A stretch of 64,000 nucleotides of DNA from Thinopyrum elongatum (GCA_011799875.1 CM022301.1:85765667-85829666); one strand, 5' to 3'. Shown: positions 46,850 through 59,401, numbered from the stretch's first letter. Program-made: numbers and translations. The notes: a model not told the origin generated them from the letters alone.

Positions 46850-48254
46850 TTGACTGTCTCAACTATCAGACTCATAACCTTGAACTTTTGTGGTATGTCA
46901 AATAGATGCAGCAGGTTGATGGAATGGCCACGGATCATTCTCTCATCTCCGGACTTGGGCAACAAGGTATGCCTCAAGATGTAGTTGGTGGTGGCCAAAC
47001 TAGCAAGCAAGTAATAGACAGAACCAAACTTGTGAGTCTCAAGTGCTTTGTCAGGAATGGGCTTGTACATGTGAGCCATAGTGTTATGATCCGTCCTTGG
47101 TTTGCCATAGACATCTATGTCATTATTTCCTTCTTCTGGGACATTGATGAGATCGGCCCACTCTGAGATCGATGACTGCTACCTGGTGCCCTCAGTCATC
47201 CATACAATCTTCCCATCTGGATAGAAGTGTGCAGTGTTGTAAAATTGCATCACCATTTCATCATTCCACTTGGTGAGCTCTTATCCAACAAAGTCATCAA
47301 CTCCAGTCAACCTGAAGCTTTCATGAGCATGGGGGAAGTAGTCCTCATTGGCATCTATGTACTTCCAATCCACCAACTTCATATCACTCACAATTGGCTT
47401 CTTGTCAAGCAAAACTGTCTCACAGAAGTCTTGCTGTTCTCTGGTGTGGAAACGATAATCAACAGCAGTCCTCCTCCTTGTAGCATATGGACCAGTTTTC
47501 CTCCATAGCCCCAGACCACTGTCCTTCCTCAACTTCATGTTCTCAGCCACTGGATGTTCATCATCATGGTCTGGAATCTTGGGCTTCAATTTTCTGAGCA
47601 CTTGGGGCTCCTCATCTTCTTGAACTTCTGGCACTGGGGCCTTGTTCTTCTCAGCAGCTGGGATGTTTCTGGTGGATCTCTTTGGAGCTGTAGTTTTGGG
47701 TGCAATAGCTGGAGCTTTGGGCTTGGGCTTGGAGGGTGCACCAGCAGACTTCATGGCATCACCCATCAGCTTCTGAGTCTTTGCAGGGTGTGCAGCAGGT
47801 TCCTCTTCTTCTTCTTCCTCTTCCCTCATGGAAGGCTTGCCAAGCACCTTAGCAATTGTTGTTCTGGCTCTCTTCTTCTTCTTCTTTCCTCCAGCAGCCT
47901 CATCATCAGATTGTTCAAGAGTGAACTTCATTGTTTCTTGAGTAACAGTTGACTTTCTGACTTTTGACATGGGAGCTCTCTTGGTAGGAGGTTTCTTTTG
48001 AAGACCTGGCTTTGTGGCAGGAGCTGCAACACACTCCTTCCTGAGCACTTTCTTCTTTGAGGTCATTCTTCCTCTACAAAAAAATCTTCACCCTCACTGT
48101 CTGAGGTTCTCTTCTTTCTCTGTCTAGTGGCAGCTTTAGGCAGATTGCTGGGAGTGCTTCTACTGCCTTCATCATAGCTTCCACTTGGGCTTGTGCCCTC
48201 ACTGAGGTTGACCTGTTCCTCTGACCTGTTCTGGCTTTCACTTGCTTCAGACAT
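46850..48254 (-). pseudogene. Env-like ORF B of Sirevirus-like element, 5' part
   Basis: The frame starts at the ATG complement at 48254 and shifts at an A-run near 48066. It continues to about 47281, where a stop occurs, and then to the Angela copy 2 junction. It begins Ser/Glu-rich, then has a long Lys/Pro/Ala-rich basic region with an acidic run (about 47800-47825). A globular domain with RFHTREQQDF and WNDEM-QFY follows, homologous to ORF A. A splice acceptor (TATTCACAG) lies about 20 bp before the ATG. Sirevirus env-like ORFs are usually expressed from spliced RNA. It resembles the Pfam 'putative plant transposon protein' group; envelope function is unproven. Confidence 0.7.
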
Positions 48255-48262
48255 CTTTGCAA

Positions 48263-48556
48263 ACTGACCCTGTGAATAGATGGGTATGGGCAGAGTAGAT
48301 GAGCATCACAAAAAACAGCTTGTTTTTAAAAAATGAGTCAAAAGTATGCAGAAAGCAGTTCAAAAGTATCTGACCACCATCGGACTTAAGTTTACAACTC
48401 AACCAATAAACACTTTAGAAGAGCGAGAGTTGTAACTTAACGAAAAAAATAGCCCATATATAAGACCCGCTTGAAGACTAACTCAATTTCTCCCCCTTTG
48501 TCATCGAATGACCAAAAGGGACGAAAAATGAGGACTAACGCCCCTGAAGAATATCA
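48263..48556 (-). other. Spacer between env-like ORFs A and B
   Basis: AT-rich spacer. A PPT-like CAAAGGGGGAGA (minus strand, 48489-48500) stands just after ORF A, yet no LTR follows it. The acceptor of ORF B lies at its other end. Confidence 0.6.
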
Positions 48557-51500
48557 TCATGAGGTCGATGGAGGAGCGCCAGCATTGTCGGGGTCGTTTG
48601 TCGAGGTAGGGCATGCTGCAGTGTCATCGAGATCCTCAGCTTCATCCGTCTCACGTGATGAAGAAAATGAGCTTGTGACTAGCTGCGGAACTTTGACCTT
48701 CTTGAATTTCTTCGAAGGAGGATGAGCCCAGTCAAAGTTCTGCTGAAAGTCCATCTGCTTGAGGTCTTTGTCACTGTAAAGATGAGACAGTATAGCCCAA
48801 GTGCGATCGAAGATTTCATGCGCATAATAGTGATTCTTCTTCATAGTGTTCTGAGTAACAGTCATGTTCTGAAGAATTGAGCCAAATTGACGCTTGACCC
48901 ACTTGTGATTGCGATTGACCTTCTGGTGAAGACTTAGAAGAAGCTCACGATCAGTCATCACGCATGGGGCAGTGGCTTGAGGATTTTGCTCATGGGCTCT
49001 GGCAGAATCTTGAGTAGCAGAGTCATCATTGGTGGAATACGATGCAACCTTACAAAACTGTCCATCCAATGGTCGAGTGCCTTCATCAATGACAACAGCT
49101 TTGCCTTTTTCATCAACTGAAGACATAGTCCTTTTGAGGACTTCGATAGGTGGCAGAAAGCTGAGGTGATTCTGAAAATCAGCCTTTTATGGAATTGAAG
49201 ACCTGGTTCTGATGAATTTCATTATCCAGGGAGCATAGGGCTTCAATTCAAATGGCGACAGTGCAACATTAGCCAAAGTCCTCATGAAGAAATCATGATA
49301 GTTAATAGGAATCCCATGAATGATGTTGAACAACAGATTCTTCATGATGCCAACAACTTCTTCTTCTTCTTCAGAATTGTGGCCTTTGATTGGACTGAGG
49401 GTTTTGGTCCAGATGCGATATATGGTCCTTGGCACATACAACAAATCCTTCACAAGGAAGGTGGTTCTTGGAGCTTAGCCAGACCGCAATGGCTTCATCA
49501 GCACTTGCATGAGATGATTTTGAAGTTCAGGTTCTTCATATATGAGCCTTGCGCCTTCAGCAAGAGGACTGACTGGGATGGCATGAAGCAATTCAGAGGC
49601 CGGAGCTTTATAGTGAGTATTTTCAGTCATCCAGTCTAGCACCCATGAATTGACATCAGCAACATTTCCAGTGAGGTGCAGGGTTGCATAGAACTAAAGA
49701 ATTAGCTCTTCATTCCAGTCACATATATGAGCACAGAAATTTAGGAGCCCAGCTTCGTGAAGAACATTGAGAACTGGTTGAAAGCAGGGAATGGACTCCA
49801 TATCCACATGAGGAATTTGACGGTGCTAAAATACCTTGTCCTTGTCGAACAGAACAGATGCATAGAAGTTCATCTGGCTTGCAGTCCAGAACCTCTTGCG
49901 CCTTAGCCTTGCTGAGTCATATGGATTTGCATCAGTGAAGAAATGATGCTTAGCGAAGAAATCACCAGCCTTGAATTTTGGCCTCTTTGTATGAGGACTT
50001 TGAGGCTTGGGCTGAAGATTTGCAGTAGCAAGCCTTATAGCCTCTTGTGTCACAACTTCAGGTACAACAGACTGAGGAATTGAAGCGGCAGTTTCACCTG
50101 CAGTCTGTGTCTCCATTTCTTCAGCTGTTGCAGCTAGAATTTCTTCAGGTATGGACTGGAGAGAAGTTGGACGTCCTTCAGACCATGTTAATATTTCTTC
50201 AGTCTGAACAGGGGACTGAGGAATTTGATGCAGAGGTGTGGCCATTGGAGAGTTGGGGTGAAGATTTTCCCAATAGTCATCATTCAGCACAGGGGTTGTA
50301 GAGCCAATGTCCATATCTTCTTCTATTTCTTCAACGCCCGCCTCTTCAGCAGTGAACTGAGGCACGGGCGATGATATAAATGGAGTGGAAATAACATCTT
50401 CCACTTGAATTTCTTCATCCAACTGCTCTGAAGAAGCAGCAGAAGGATTTTCTTCATCAGTGTCATCTGGAATGACATATTCTTCACCAAATGGAATGAG
50501 CTCCTTTGATGGCACTATTGAGATAGGAACAACATCAATTGGTTCAGTGAAAGAGCTCATCAAAGTCCTCACTTTCTTGGGAGCTGAGGACTCTGCAGAG
50601 GTTGATGATTTCCTCTTCTTTGCGGCTTTCTTCTCCGCAGCCTTCATTTTCTTCACTTCTGTTGCAGAAGGAAGTGTGGTTTTCTTCACCTTTGAAGATT
50701 TTGCAGGAGGATCAGATGAAGTTGGTGCAATTTCTTCAGACATAGTAGATTCTTCAGCTGGCCTGGGTTGATCTTCATGTGCAACACTGATGGTTGCCCT
50801 GGCAGTGACTTCAGGAGTTGGAATTTCTTCAGCCCTGGTAGCTTCTTCAGCAGCCTGATTTTCATCAGTTGCGCCTGCAGTTTCTTTAGCATGCTGAGTA
50901 GATGCTTCAGCCTAAGGAGTTTGCTGTTATGATGATGTTGCAACATCTGCCTTCAGGTTCTTGGCAATTTTGACAAATCTGACTTTGGCACCGAGCCAAT
51001 CTGCATGATATCTGTCAAATTCATCATTGAGGTCTCTGATCTCCTTCTGAACAGTGACAAGTTCTTCAGGATCCAGTGTAAGGACATTGTTCCTCAGAAA
51101 TCGCTCCTTCTTGTACTGAGTCTTCTTGACTTGCCTGGCCTTCTGGAACTTCCATTTTTTCCGCCTATGAAGGTGGCCAACATATGACTTTGACCAAGAG
51201 TCAGGTTAAAGTCAGGAAGTGGAGTGTTGGGGTCTTTGTGCCATATGTCAATGAAATCGAGGATCTTCTTCGGATCTAGCATAAGATGCATAGAGCTTCC
51301 TTTGACTCTTGCAGCCCTTTCTAGTCTATCTTTGATGATATCATTCAGTTCTTCATCATCATCATCAGACGGAACATGGAATGCCACTTGCTTCTTGTGA
51401 GGACTTGGCCTCTTTCCACGTCCAGCAGTGGTCTTGACCTTCAGCAGAGTTGGACCACTTAAGGATTGTGGTTGTGCTGAGGAAGATGCAGATGCCCCTG

Positions 51501-52272
51501 AGGCAATAGAGAAGCCTGCAGTCCGCTGACACGTTGCAAGGTGCACAGGTGTTGAGGACTTTGAGGCAGCTGCTGAGGATTTTGAAGCAACTGAGGGGAT
51601 TGGCACTGCCCTTGAAGAAGTTGCTTGAGGAATTTTCCCTGAGGGCTTTGCCGTTGAAGAGCTTGGTCGTGAGGGCATAGAGCTTGAAGATTTCTTCACA
51701 GTAGACTTCTTCAAAATGGCCTTCTTAGGTGCCGCTTTACTAGCAGAGGCCTCAGTGGCAACAGCTTGAGAATCCACATTAAATTTCCTCACTGCCTTTG
51801 CAGCAACTTTCTGAAGCTTGGCTTGGCGCTTGGCCCATTCTTTAGGAAATTCCTCACCACACTTGAGGCTGGTGGGATCAGCTCGTTAACCAGCTGCCAA
51901 AGGTGGGCTTGGACATGGAGGGTTCACAGCGAATTTCTTCATGTACTTTGGAGTTACATAGCGGTATTCCCTCGATTCCTTCGCCCATCTCCTCTCAATC
52001 CTCTGTATGCGCACTTTGTGCTGATTCTTGTTTTCCTTCCCATGAGTTTCTTCATCGGGTGTGCAATATTCATCATATATGTCCTCAGGGATCTCAAACG
52101 CTGTGTTAGTCTCAGGCCTCTTACCTCCCTTCTGAGGTCTCTTCCCATCTACCATTTTCCTCACTTGAGGACTTTGAACTTTGGATGTTTCTGAGGAAGT
52201 GTGCAAATTTTCTTCGAGGAACACTGCAAATGAGTTAAGTTGATGAGAACCTAGTGATTCAGCAGCAGACAT
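48557..52272 (-). pseudogene. Env-like ORF A of Sirevirus-like element, decayed
   Basis: A frame of over 1200 codons starts at the ATG complement at 52272. It is broken by a stop near 51886, a frameshift near 51100 and stops near 49826 and 49187. The N-terminal two thirds is Ser/Ala/Lys/Glu-rich low complexity. A globular domain (about 49187-49960) with RFWTASQMNFYASVLFDKD and WNEELILQFYATLH aligns with ORF B. The C-terminal part includes a DRELLLSLHQKV helix. An acceptor (CTGTTTAG, 52284-52282) sits 10 bp before the ATG. ORFs A and B are diverged tandem copies of one module. Confidence 0.7.
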
Positions 52273-52281
52273 TTTGTACCT

Positions 52282-52605
52282 CTAAACAGAGTATAGGTGA
52301 GAAGAATTTGGAGAGGTCATATGCGTTCTCGGAAATTTTTCAAAAAGTATCAAGTTTGAGGAATTTGACCATAGATGTCTTGAGGAATTTCACTAAGCGT
52401 TCTTGACTCAGGTTCCAGAGTTGTACAGATTTGAAAATCCACACAATTGAGGAATCTTGAGGAAAATCATAGCTTAGAGAAACAAATCAAGGAAAAGAAG
52501 CATTCCGGTGTTTATGGAGTGGGAAGTTGAAAAATAAACACCTTTTGAGGATTTTGTGAAAAACATAAGAATCAAAGTCGGGCAGTAAAATTAGATTTTA
52601 ATTAC
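52282..52605 (-). other. Predicted 5' UTR intron of env-like ORF A
   Basis: On the minus strand a donor GGGTAATTAA (GT at 52605-52604) and an acceptor TGTTTAG (52284-52282) enclose a 324-bp T-rich sequence. The exon before it is GC-rich. Confidence 0.5.
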
Positions 52606-52876
52606 CCTTGACAAAGAACACGACGAACTGGGTGTGGAGATAGAGAAGTTCGTCAGTTTAGATCTCCCACGCCGTAACTCGGCGGCGGGAGACAGCTACG
52701 GCAACGGCGGAGTGAAGATTTCCGCGGCCGGCGTGAGTACGACGGCGACGAGGTCGAGACAGTGAAGCTCTTCCTCACTGGCGGCGATGGAGTGTAGCGG
52801 CGGTGCTAGGTCTGAGAGCTCGAGCGAGGGGAGTTGAGGTCAAGCGGAGTAAATGAAGTATGAGGAGGGTGAGGGG

Positions 52877-52884
52877 TATTTATA
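52877..52884 (-). promoter_or_regulatory. TATA box of a candidate internal promoter for env-like ORF A
   Basis: The minus strand reads GGCTATAAATACCCC. A GC-rich stretch follows that looks like a plant 5' UTR (52620-52840), then the predicted intron and ORF A. The arrangement suggests env-like expression independent of the LTR. Confidence 0.5.
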
Positions 52885-52889
52885 GCCGC

Positions 52890-53279
52890 AGTGAAAAACT
52901 GCTCATCCGAAGATTTTGGACGAACATGCCCCTGACCCTTGCTATCCAAACGACATGTGTCACCCACGTACAAAGAGGTGGAGATCATGGGGGATCGTGG
53001 GTGAGTAGTTTAATCCATCGTGGGAAGTGGAACGGTTTGAGCGGCAACAGCCGAAAATTTAGATATGAAAATTTTAATGTTTCGTTCGCAAATTCTTCAG
53101 CTGTCAGGGACACAGTGAAGACTTTGAACGGGTTTCAAATAGAACACACATGAAGAATTTGTGAACAGACTGGGTTGAGTTTAGCATAGAAGGGGAACAG
53201 GTCCGATCACATTCACTTAGACGAAAAACAACTTGAAGAATTAGCAATAAGTGAATGCTGTTGAGGACATTGAAAACTC

Positions 53280-53328
<49 letters not shown>

Positions 53329-53635
53329 AATGAAGAGCACTAGTCGATAAGTTGAAAAATTTGCAAAGTTGAGGAGTTTGAAAATTTGAAGAATTTGCAA
53401 AATGAAGAAAAACTCAAATTTGAAGATTTTCAACTATGGTTGGTGGCGTGACCCATCGTATAAGAATGATGATTTCAGACACCGCGTACAATTGTCGTAG
53501 GGCTCTGAGAATCAAATTCTTCATTAATTTCTTCACACTTAGAGGGTTAGTCTTCATTGATTGAAGAAAAACGTTACTTCGTGTGTTGCACATATAAGTC
53601 ATCAATTTTGCATAAGTGTTAGGATGTGTGTCCTT
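52890..53635 (-). other. Spacer between pol end and env-like ORF A promoter
   Basis: No coding frame is supported. It contains the TA microsatellite and TTGAGGAATTTG-type low-complexity words shared with the solo LTR family. Confidence 0.6.
53284..53325. repeat. (TA)n microsatellite
   Basis: An uninterrupted AT dinucleotide run of about 40 bp lies between pol and env-like ORF A. Such runs are unstable and useful as length markers. Confidence 0.95.
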
Positions 53636-54125
53636 TCAAAGAACATTCGAAGATTCTAAGATATTTAGCTCACACCGCAACTTGCTAAATCTCTTCTCAT
53701 CCAAGGGCTTTGTGAAGATATCTGCCAGCTGTTCTTCAGTCTTCACGTGGTTGATGGAGATGTCGCCCTTCAACACATGATCTCGAAGAAAATGATGACG
53801 AATCTGGATGTGCTTAGTCTTCGAGTGCTGAACTGGGTTGTGAGCAATCTTGATGGCACTCTCATTGTCGCAGTAGAGTGGCACATTCTTCATATTGATG
53901 CCATAGTCCTTGAGGGTTTGCTTCATCCACAACAATTGAGCACAGCAAGAACCAGCAGCAATGTACTTAGCTTTAGCAGTAGAGAGTGATACGCAGTTCT
54001 GCTTGTTCGAGGACCAACATACTAAAGATCGTCCGAGGAAATGGCATGTGCCTGATGTTGACTTGCGATCCACTCGATCACCAGCATAGTCAGAGTCAGA
54101 ATATCCAATGAGATCAAAAGCCGAG
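53636..54125 (-). pseudogene. Sirevirus-like pol C-terminus (RNase H end), truncated by Fatima insertion
   Basis: The open frame encodes the end of Copia RNase H: DRVDRKSTSGTC, CWSSNKQNCVSLSTA, then CDNESAIKIAHNPV, HSKTKHI and the terminal ADIFTKPL-type block, stopping at 53636. The HFLRDHV and ADIFTKPLDE phrasing is typical of Sireviruses. The catalytic segment reads TAKAKYIAA where most copies have TAEAEYIAA, so two acidic residues are lost. The N-terminal rest of pol must lie right of the window beyond the Fatima element. Confidence 0.85.
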
Positions 54126-54576
54126 TGAGGGAGTCATGGACTAAGGGGTCCTTGGGGTGCCGGCCCATTGAACATGGGCCGGACTAGAAAAGCCGTATAG
54201 TGATGGGAGATCTATGAAGCCGTGGTGTGCCCTCCAAGTCAAGAATGCGCAGGATCTCTTTATCCCTTATTGTAATCTATCTCCGGTAACCCTAACCCTA
54301 CCGTTGTCTATATAAACCGAGGGTTGTAGTCTTTAGGGCTAGAGCTACATTCATCACCTCCTCTCCTTAGGGTTTAGCTCATACTAATCTCGAGGTAGAT
54401 CTACTCTATAAACCATACAATAAATCCAATACAATCAAGCAGGATGTAGGGTATTACCTCTTCGAGAGGGCCCGAACCTGGGTAAACACTGTGTTCGTCG
54501 TCCCTTGTTCCCCATCAATCCTAGATCCAAAGCTCGGGACCCCCTACCCCGAGGTCTGCCGGTTTTGACACCGACA
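54126..54576 (+). repeat. Fatima-like 5' LTR
   Basis: TGAGGGAGTCATGG to TTTTGACACCGACA. A TATA-like TCTATATAAACCGAGG lies near 54308-54323. The primer site begins TTGGTGCTTTCATTGAGAG at 54577; I do not name its tRNA. Confidence 0.85.
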
Positions 54577-54957
54577 TTGGTGCTTTCATTGAGAGTTCTG
54601 GTATTGGATCACCCAAAGGATCGATGGCTCAACCGGTCGTTGGAGACCACGCCCGCACCGAGGGCTTCCCCGCACTGGTCATCTCCTCGTCTTCGACGGC
54701 ATATTGGTGCGCGCTGATCCCACTGGTCGCCTCGACCAGATCAAAGGCTTCGTCCCCGTAAAGGAAGTCACCGGTTCGGGGGCATCAACCCCAGGACCAG
54801 CAGACTTTCAAGAATCGCGTATCTCTCCGAGTCTGGCTCTGAAGCCTAACTCCGACAGATCGCCCACAAGATCTCCCACCGAATCACTGGAGTGTCCGGC
54901 ACCCCCGTGTGCCCAGCTGGCTGATCACTTGGTAAGTCTATTCCGTGCAATGGGAAT

Positions 54958-56426
54958 TGATAATCCACAAGTATAGGGGATCGTTTGTAGCCTTCTTCGA
55001 TAAATAAGAGTGTCGAACCCAACGAGGAGCTAAAGGCAGAACAAATATTCCCTCAAGTTCTATCGACCACCGATACAACTCTACGCACACTTGACGTTTG
55101 CTTTACCTAGAACAAGTATGAAACTATTTTGCAAGAATAAAACTACGATTACTTTGCGAGAATAAAACTACGAATAAATTGCAAGGTAATAAAAGTGGAT
55201 AGCTTTTGTCAACAAGAAAGTCATTTTCCCTAGGCAATCGATAACAAGTATCGGTAATCATTCTTGTAATTTTATATGAGGGAGAGGCATGAGCTAACAT
55301 ACTTTCTCTACTTGGATCATATGCACTTATGATTGGACCCCTAGCAAGCATCCGCAACTACTAAAGATCATTAAGGTCATGAAACCCAACCATAGCATTA
55401 AGTATCAAGTCCTCTTTACTCCCATACGCAACAACCCACCTACTCGGGTTTAAGCTTCTGTCACTCTCGCAACCCACCATAAGAGAATCATGAACGTACT
55501 GCAACACCCTACAGCGGGGGCCCCTCACGTTTGCGCAAGACGGAGGGCACTGTAGGACAGCACCATAAATAAAATATACAATCATACCAACCAAGATCAC
55601 GATTAACCCATAGGACAAAACGGATCTACTCAAACATCATAGGATAGCCAAATATCATTGGGAAATAATATATGGAGTTGAGCACCATGTTTAAGTAGAG
55701 ATTACAGCGGGGAGAAGGGATGTTACACCGCTGCATAGAGGGGGAGAAAGTTGGTGATGACGGTAGCAAGATTGTTGATGTAGATCGCCGTCACGATCCT
55801 AGCCCCGGCGGCACTCCGGCGCCACCGGGAGAGAGGGGGATAGAGCCCCCCTCCTTCTTCTTCCTTGGCCTCCCCCCTAGATGGGAGGAGAGTTCCCCCT
55901 CTGGTCCATGGCCTCCATGGCGGCGGAGGGGCAGGAGCCCCTCCTAGATTGGATCTCCCTCTCTGTTCTCTTCTGTTTCGCGTTCCCCAGATCTGGCCCT
56001 TCACCGTTTCTTATATTCCCGGAGATCCGTAACTCTGATTGCGATGAGATTTTAACACGGTTTTTTTCCATAAAATATCTTTCTTGCGCTAGAAGAAGGG
56101 CTCCAACCGATGTTCGAGGAGGGCACAAGACACCAGGGCGCGCCCTGGTGGGTTGTGGGCACTGTGGGCCCCCGTTTGCGTTGATTCCACCTCCCAAAAA
56201 TCACATAAATTCCAAATAATTCTTCATAAATTTTTATCGCGTTTGGACTTCGTTTGATATGGATTTTCTGCGATACAAAAAACATGCAAAAAACAGGAAC
56301 TGCCACTGGGCACTGGATCAATAGGTTAGTCCAATAAATGATATAAAAAGTTGCCAAAAATATGTGAAAGTTGTATAATATTGGCATGAAACAATCAAAA
56401 ATTATAGATACGATGGAGACGTATCA
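54958..56426 (-). repeat. Element 4, 3' LTR
   Basis: On the plus strand this 1469-bp LTR starts TGATAATCCACAAGTATAGG and ends GATGGAGACGTATCA. It differs at scattered positions from the partner at 60869-62358. The GC-rich open frames near 55720-56220 occur on both strands and in both LTRs and are not coding. Confidence 0.95.
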
Positions 56427-57138
56427 GCATCCCCAAGCTTAATTCCTGCTCGTCCTCGAGTAGGTAAATGATAAAAAAGACAATTTTTGATGTGGAATGC
56501 TACCTAGCATAAACTTGATCATATATCTAATCATGGCATGAATATTAAGACACGAGTGATTCAAAGCAATAGTCTATAATTCGACATAATGACATCAATA
56601 CTCAGGCATCCCAACAAACAATCATGTCTTTCAAAATATCAACGCTAAAGAAAGCTATCCCTACAAAATCATATAGTCTTGCCATGCTCTGTCTTCTTAA
56701 CACAAAGTATTTATCATGCACAACCCCGATGACAAGCCAATCAATTGGTTCATACTTTTTAACGCGCTTCAGCTTTTTCAACCCTCCCACAATACATGAG
56801 TGCAAGCCATGGATATAGCACTACGGGTGGAATAGAGTATGATAGGGGTAAATATAGAGAAGACAAAAAAGTAAGAAAGTCTCACATCGACGCGGCTAAC
56901 CAACGGGCTATGGAGATGCCCATCAATTGATATCAATGTGAGGAGTAGGGATTGCCATGCAACGAATGCACTAAGAGCTATAAGTGTATGAAAGCTTAAT
57001 ATGAAAACTAAGTGGGTGTGCATCTAATCCTATAATGAAAAATTCCCACTAGTATATGAAAGTGACAACATAGGAGACTCTCTATATGAAAAACATGGTG
57101 CTACTTTGAAGCACAAGTGTGGAACTAGCATGCCCCTT

Positions 57139-57222
57139 CTCTCTTTTTTTTTCTTTTTCTTTTTTCTTTTTTCTTTCTTTTCTTTTTTTTTCTCTTTTCT
57201 TTTCCTTTTTTTTTTCTCTCAA
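57139..57222. repeat. Polypyrimidine/polypurine low-complexity tract
   Basis: About 85 bp of nearly pure T with interspersed C on the plus strand. The Lys/Glu-rich minus-strand frame across it is an artefact of composition. Confidence 0.95.
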
Positions 57223-58170
57223 TGTCCGGAGTCTCATCCCGACTTGTGGGGGAATCATAGTCTCCATCATCCTTTCCTCACTGGGGTAATGCTCTAATAA
57301 TGAAAATTGATGATCATCACACTTCTATTTACTTACAACTCAATATTACAACTCGATACCTAGAACAAAAATATGACTCTATATGAATGCCTCTGGCAGT
57401 GTACCAGGATGTGCAATGATCTAGCGTAACATGTATAAAAAAATGATGCACGATGGCTGAGCCACAACTACTATGTCAGCTATATGATCATGCAAAGCAA
57501 TATGACAATGAATGCTCAAGTCATCAAAACGGAAGCGGTGGAAGTTGCATGGCAATATATCTCGGAATGGCTATGGAAAGGCCATAATAGGTAGGTATGG
57601 TGGCTATTTTGAGGAAGATATAATAAGGCTTATGTGTGATAGAGCGTATCATATCACGGGGTTTTGATGCATCGGCGAAGTTTGCACCGACTCTCGAGGT
57701 GAGAAAGGGCAATGCACGGTACCGTAGAGGCTAGCAAATTGCGGAAAGGTAAGAGTGCGTATAATCCATGGACTCACATTAGTCATAAAGAACTCATATA
57801 CTTATTGCAAAAGTTTATTAGCCCTCGAAGCAAAGTACTACTACGCATGCCCCTAGGGGGATAGATTGGTAGGAAAAGACCATCGCTCGTCCCTGACCGC
57901 CACTCATAAGGAAGACAATCAATAATAAATCATGCTCCAACTTCATAGCATAACGAGAGACTATACGTGCATGCTTCGGGAATCACAAACGTTAACACCA
58001 ATATTCTTGCTAACCACAACCATTTACTAGTACCTCCCACATATTACCATCTCTATATCGCAAAACTATTGCAAGGAATCAAACATATCATATTCAGTGA
58101 TCCATAAGTTTTATGTAGGATTTTATGACTAACCATGCAATTGACCAATTCCTGTTGACTCTCTAAATAG

Positions 58171-58385
58171 ATATAAGTGAAGCATGAGAGTTTAATTCTT
58201 TCTACAAAAGACCATGCTCTAATAAATATAAGTGAAGCAAAAGAGCATTCTACAAACAACGGTTTTCTATGTGAAGAGAAACAGGCAATCCAAACTTCAA
58301 ATGATATAAGTGAAGCACATGAAGCATTCTATAAAGCCACACTCAGAAGATATAAGTGAAGTGCAATGAGCATTCTATAAATCAA
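58171..58385 (-). repeat. Four-copy ATATAAGTGAAGC repeat in element 4
   Basis: The core ATATAAGTGAAGC/GTG occurs at 58171, 58226, 58304 and 58350, each followed by a GCATTCTA-AAA-type phrase in three of the four. Units are 46-78 bp. Element 3 has a single similar phrase near 41171. Confidence 0.8.
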
Positions 58386-59401
58386 CCATGGACTATCTCA
58401 TACCAGCATGGTGCATAAAATAAAAATGAAAGATAAACACAAAAGACGCTCCAAGATTCACACATATCACATGAACGAAACGAAGATGAAAACATACCGA
58501 TGGTTGTTGAAGAAAGATGGGATGCCTTCCGGGGCATCCACAAGCTTAGACGCTTGAGTCTCCTTGAATATTTACTTGGGGTGCCTTGGAAATCCCCAAG
58601 CTTGAGCTCTTGCCTCTCCTCCTTCTCCTCATATTGAGACCTCCTCGATCTTTGATCACTTCATCCACACAAAACTCAACAGAAAGCTCGGTAAGATCCG
58701 TTAGTATAATAAAGCAAATCACTACTCTAAGTACTATTGCAAACCAATTAATATTTTGTTTTTGCATTGTAGCTACTGTAATATAAGTTTTCCATGTCTT
58801 ATACCACCGATAGAATCGGTAGTTTCATCAAAACAAGCAAAACAATGCATCAAAAACAGAATCTGTCTTAAACAGGACAGTCTGTAGCAATCTGAACACC
58901 TACCATACTTTTTGTACTCCAAAAATTCTGAAAAATTAGTACAAAATAAACATTTTGTATAGAAATACTATGCAAAAAATTTCAGAAGCTTTTGACGTTC
59001 CAGTAAAAAAATGTAAAATCATGCACTACAGTCAAAGTTTCTGTTTCTGCACCACACAAACCAACAAGTAATCTAATCATCCTAAAGGCAAATCTTGGCA
59101 CATTATTTTTATAATACAATGGATTTGTACAAGGGGATAATTATTTTTATGATAATCTTCATGAAAAATTCTACATTGTTTCCATGAGCATGAACACAAG
59201 TGTTCAAGGTCGACCCTCACTTCTCCAATGCATCACCTTTCAATCGCTTCTCTTTTTGTGAAGTTTTAAGTTCCCCTCTATATTTTTTTTTGTTTTTAAA
59301 CTTTATAAAAGCACTCAACAGAAATAAATGACTCTCTAAAACTTCTGGGTTGTCTCCCTGGCAGCGCTTTCTTTAAAGCCATTAAGCTAGGCATAAAGTG
59401 C

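Larger units (their letters stand above)
56427..59401 (-). other. Element 4 long 3' internal region
   Basis: Non-coding DNA between the ORF stop and the 3' LTR. It contains the PPT (minus strand AATTAAGCTTGGGGATGC at 56427-56444), a polypyrimidine tract, a four-copy short repeat, one copy of the AAGCTTGGGGATGCC module (about 58515-58605), and GGGAGACAACCC (59347-59360) just after the ORF. Confidence 0.75.

Noticed and set aside
46906..47952. Plus-strand frames opposite env-like ORF B
   Set aside because: Shadows of the minus-strand ORF; hydrophobic, Ser/Leu-rich composition mirrors its Lys/Glu codons.
55720..56220. GC-rich frames in the element 4 LTRs (also 61702-62128)
   Set aside because: They occur on both strands in both LTR copies with differing frames; non-coding.
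57106..57297. Phe/Ser- and Lys/Glu-rich frames at 57082-57297
   Set aside because: They arise from the polypyrimidine tract.
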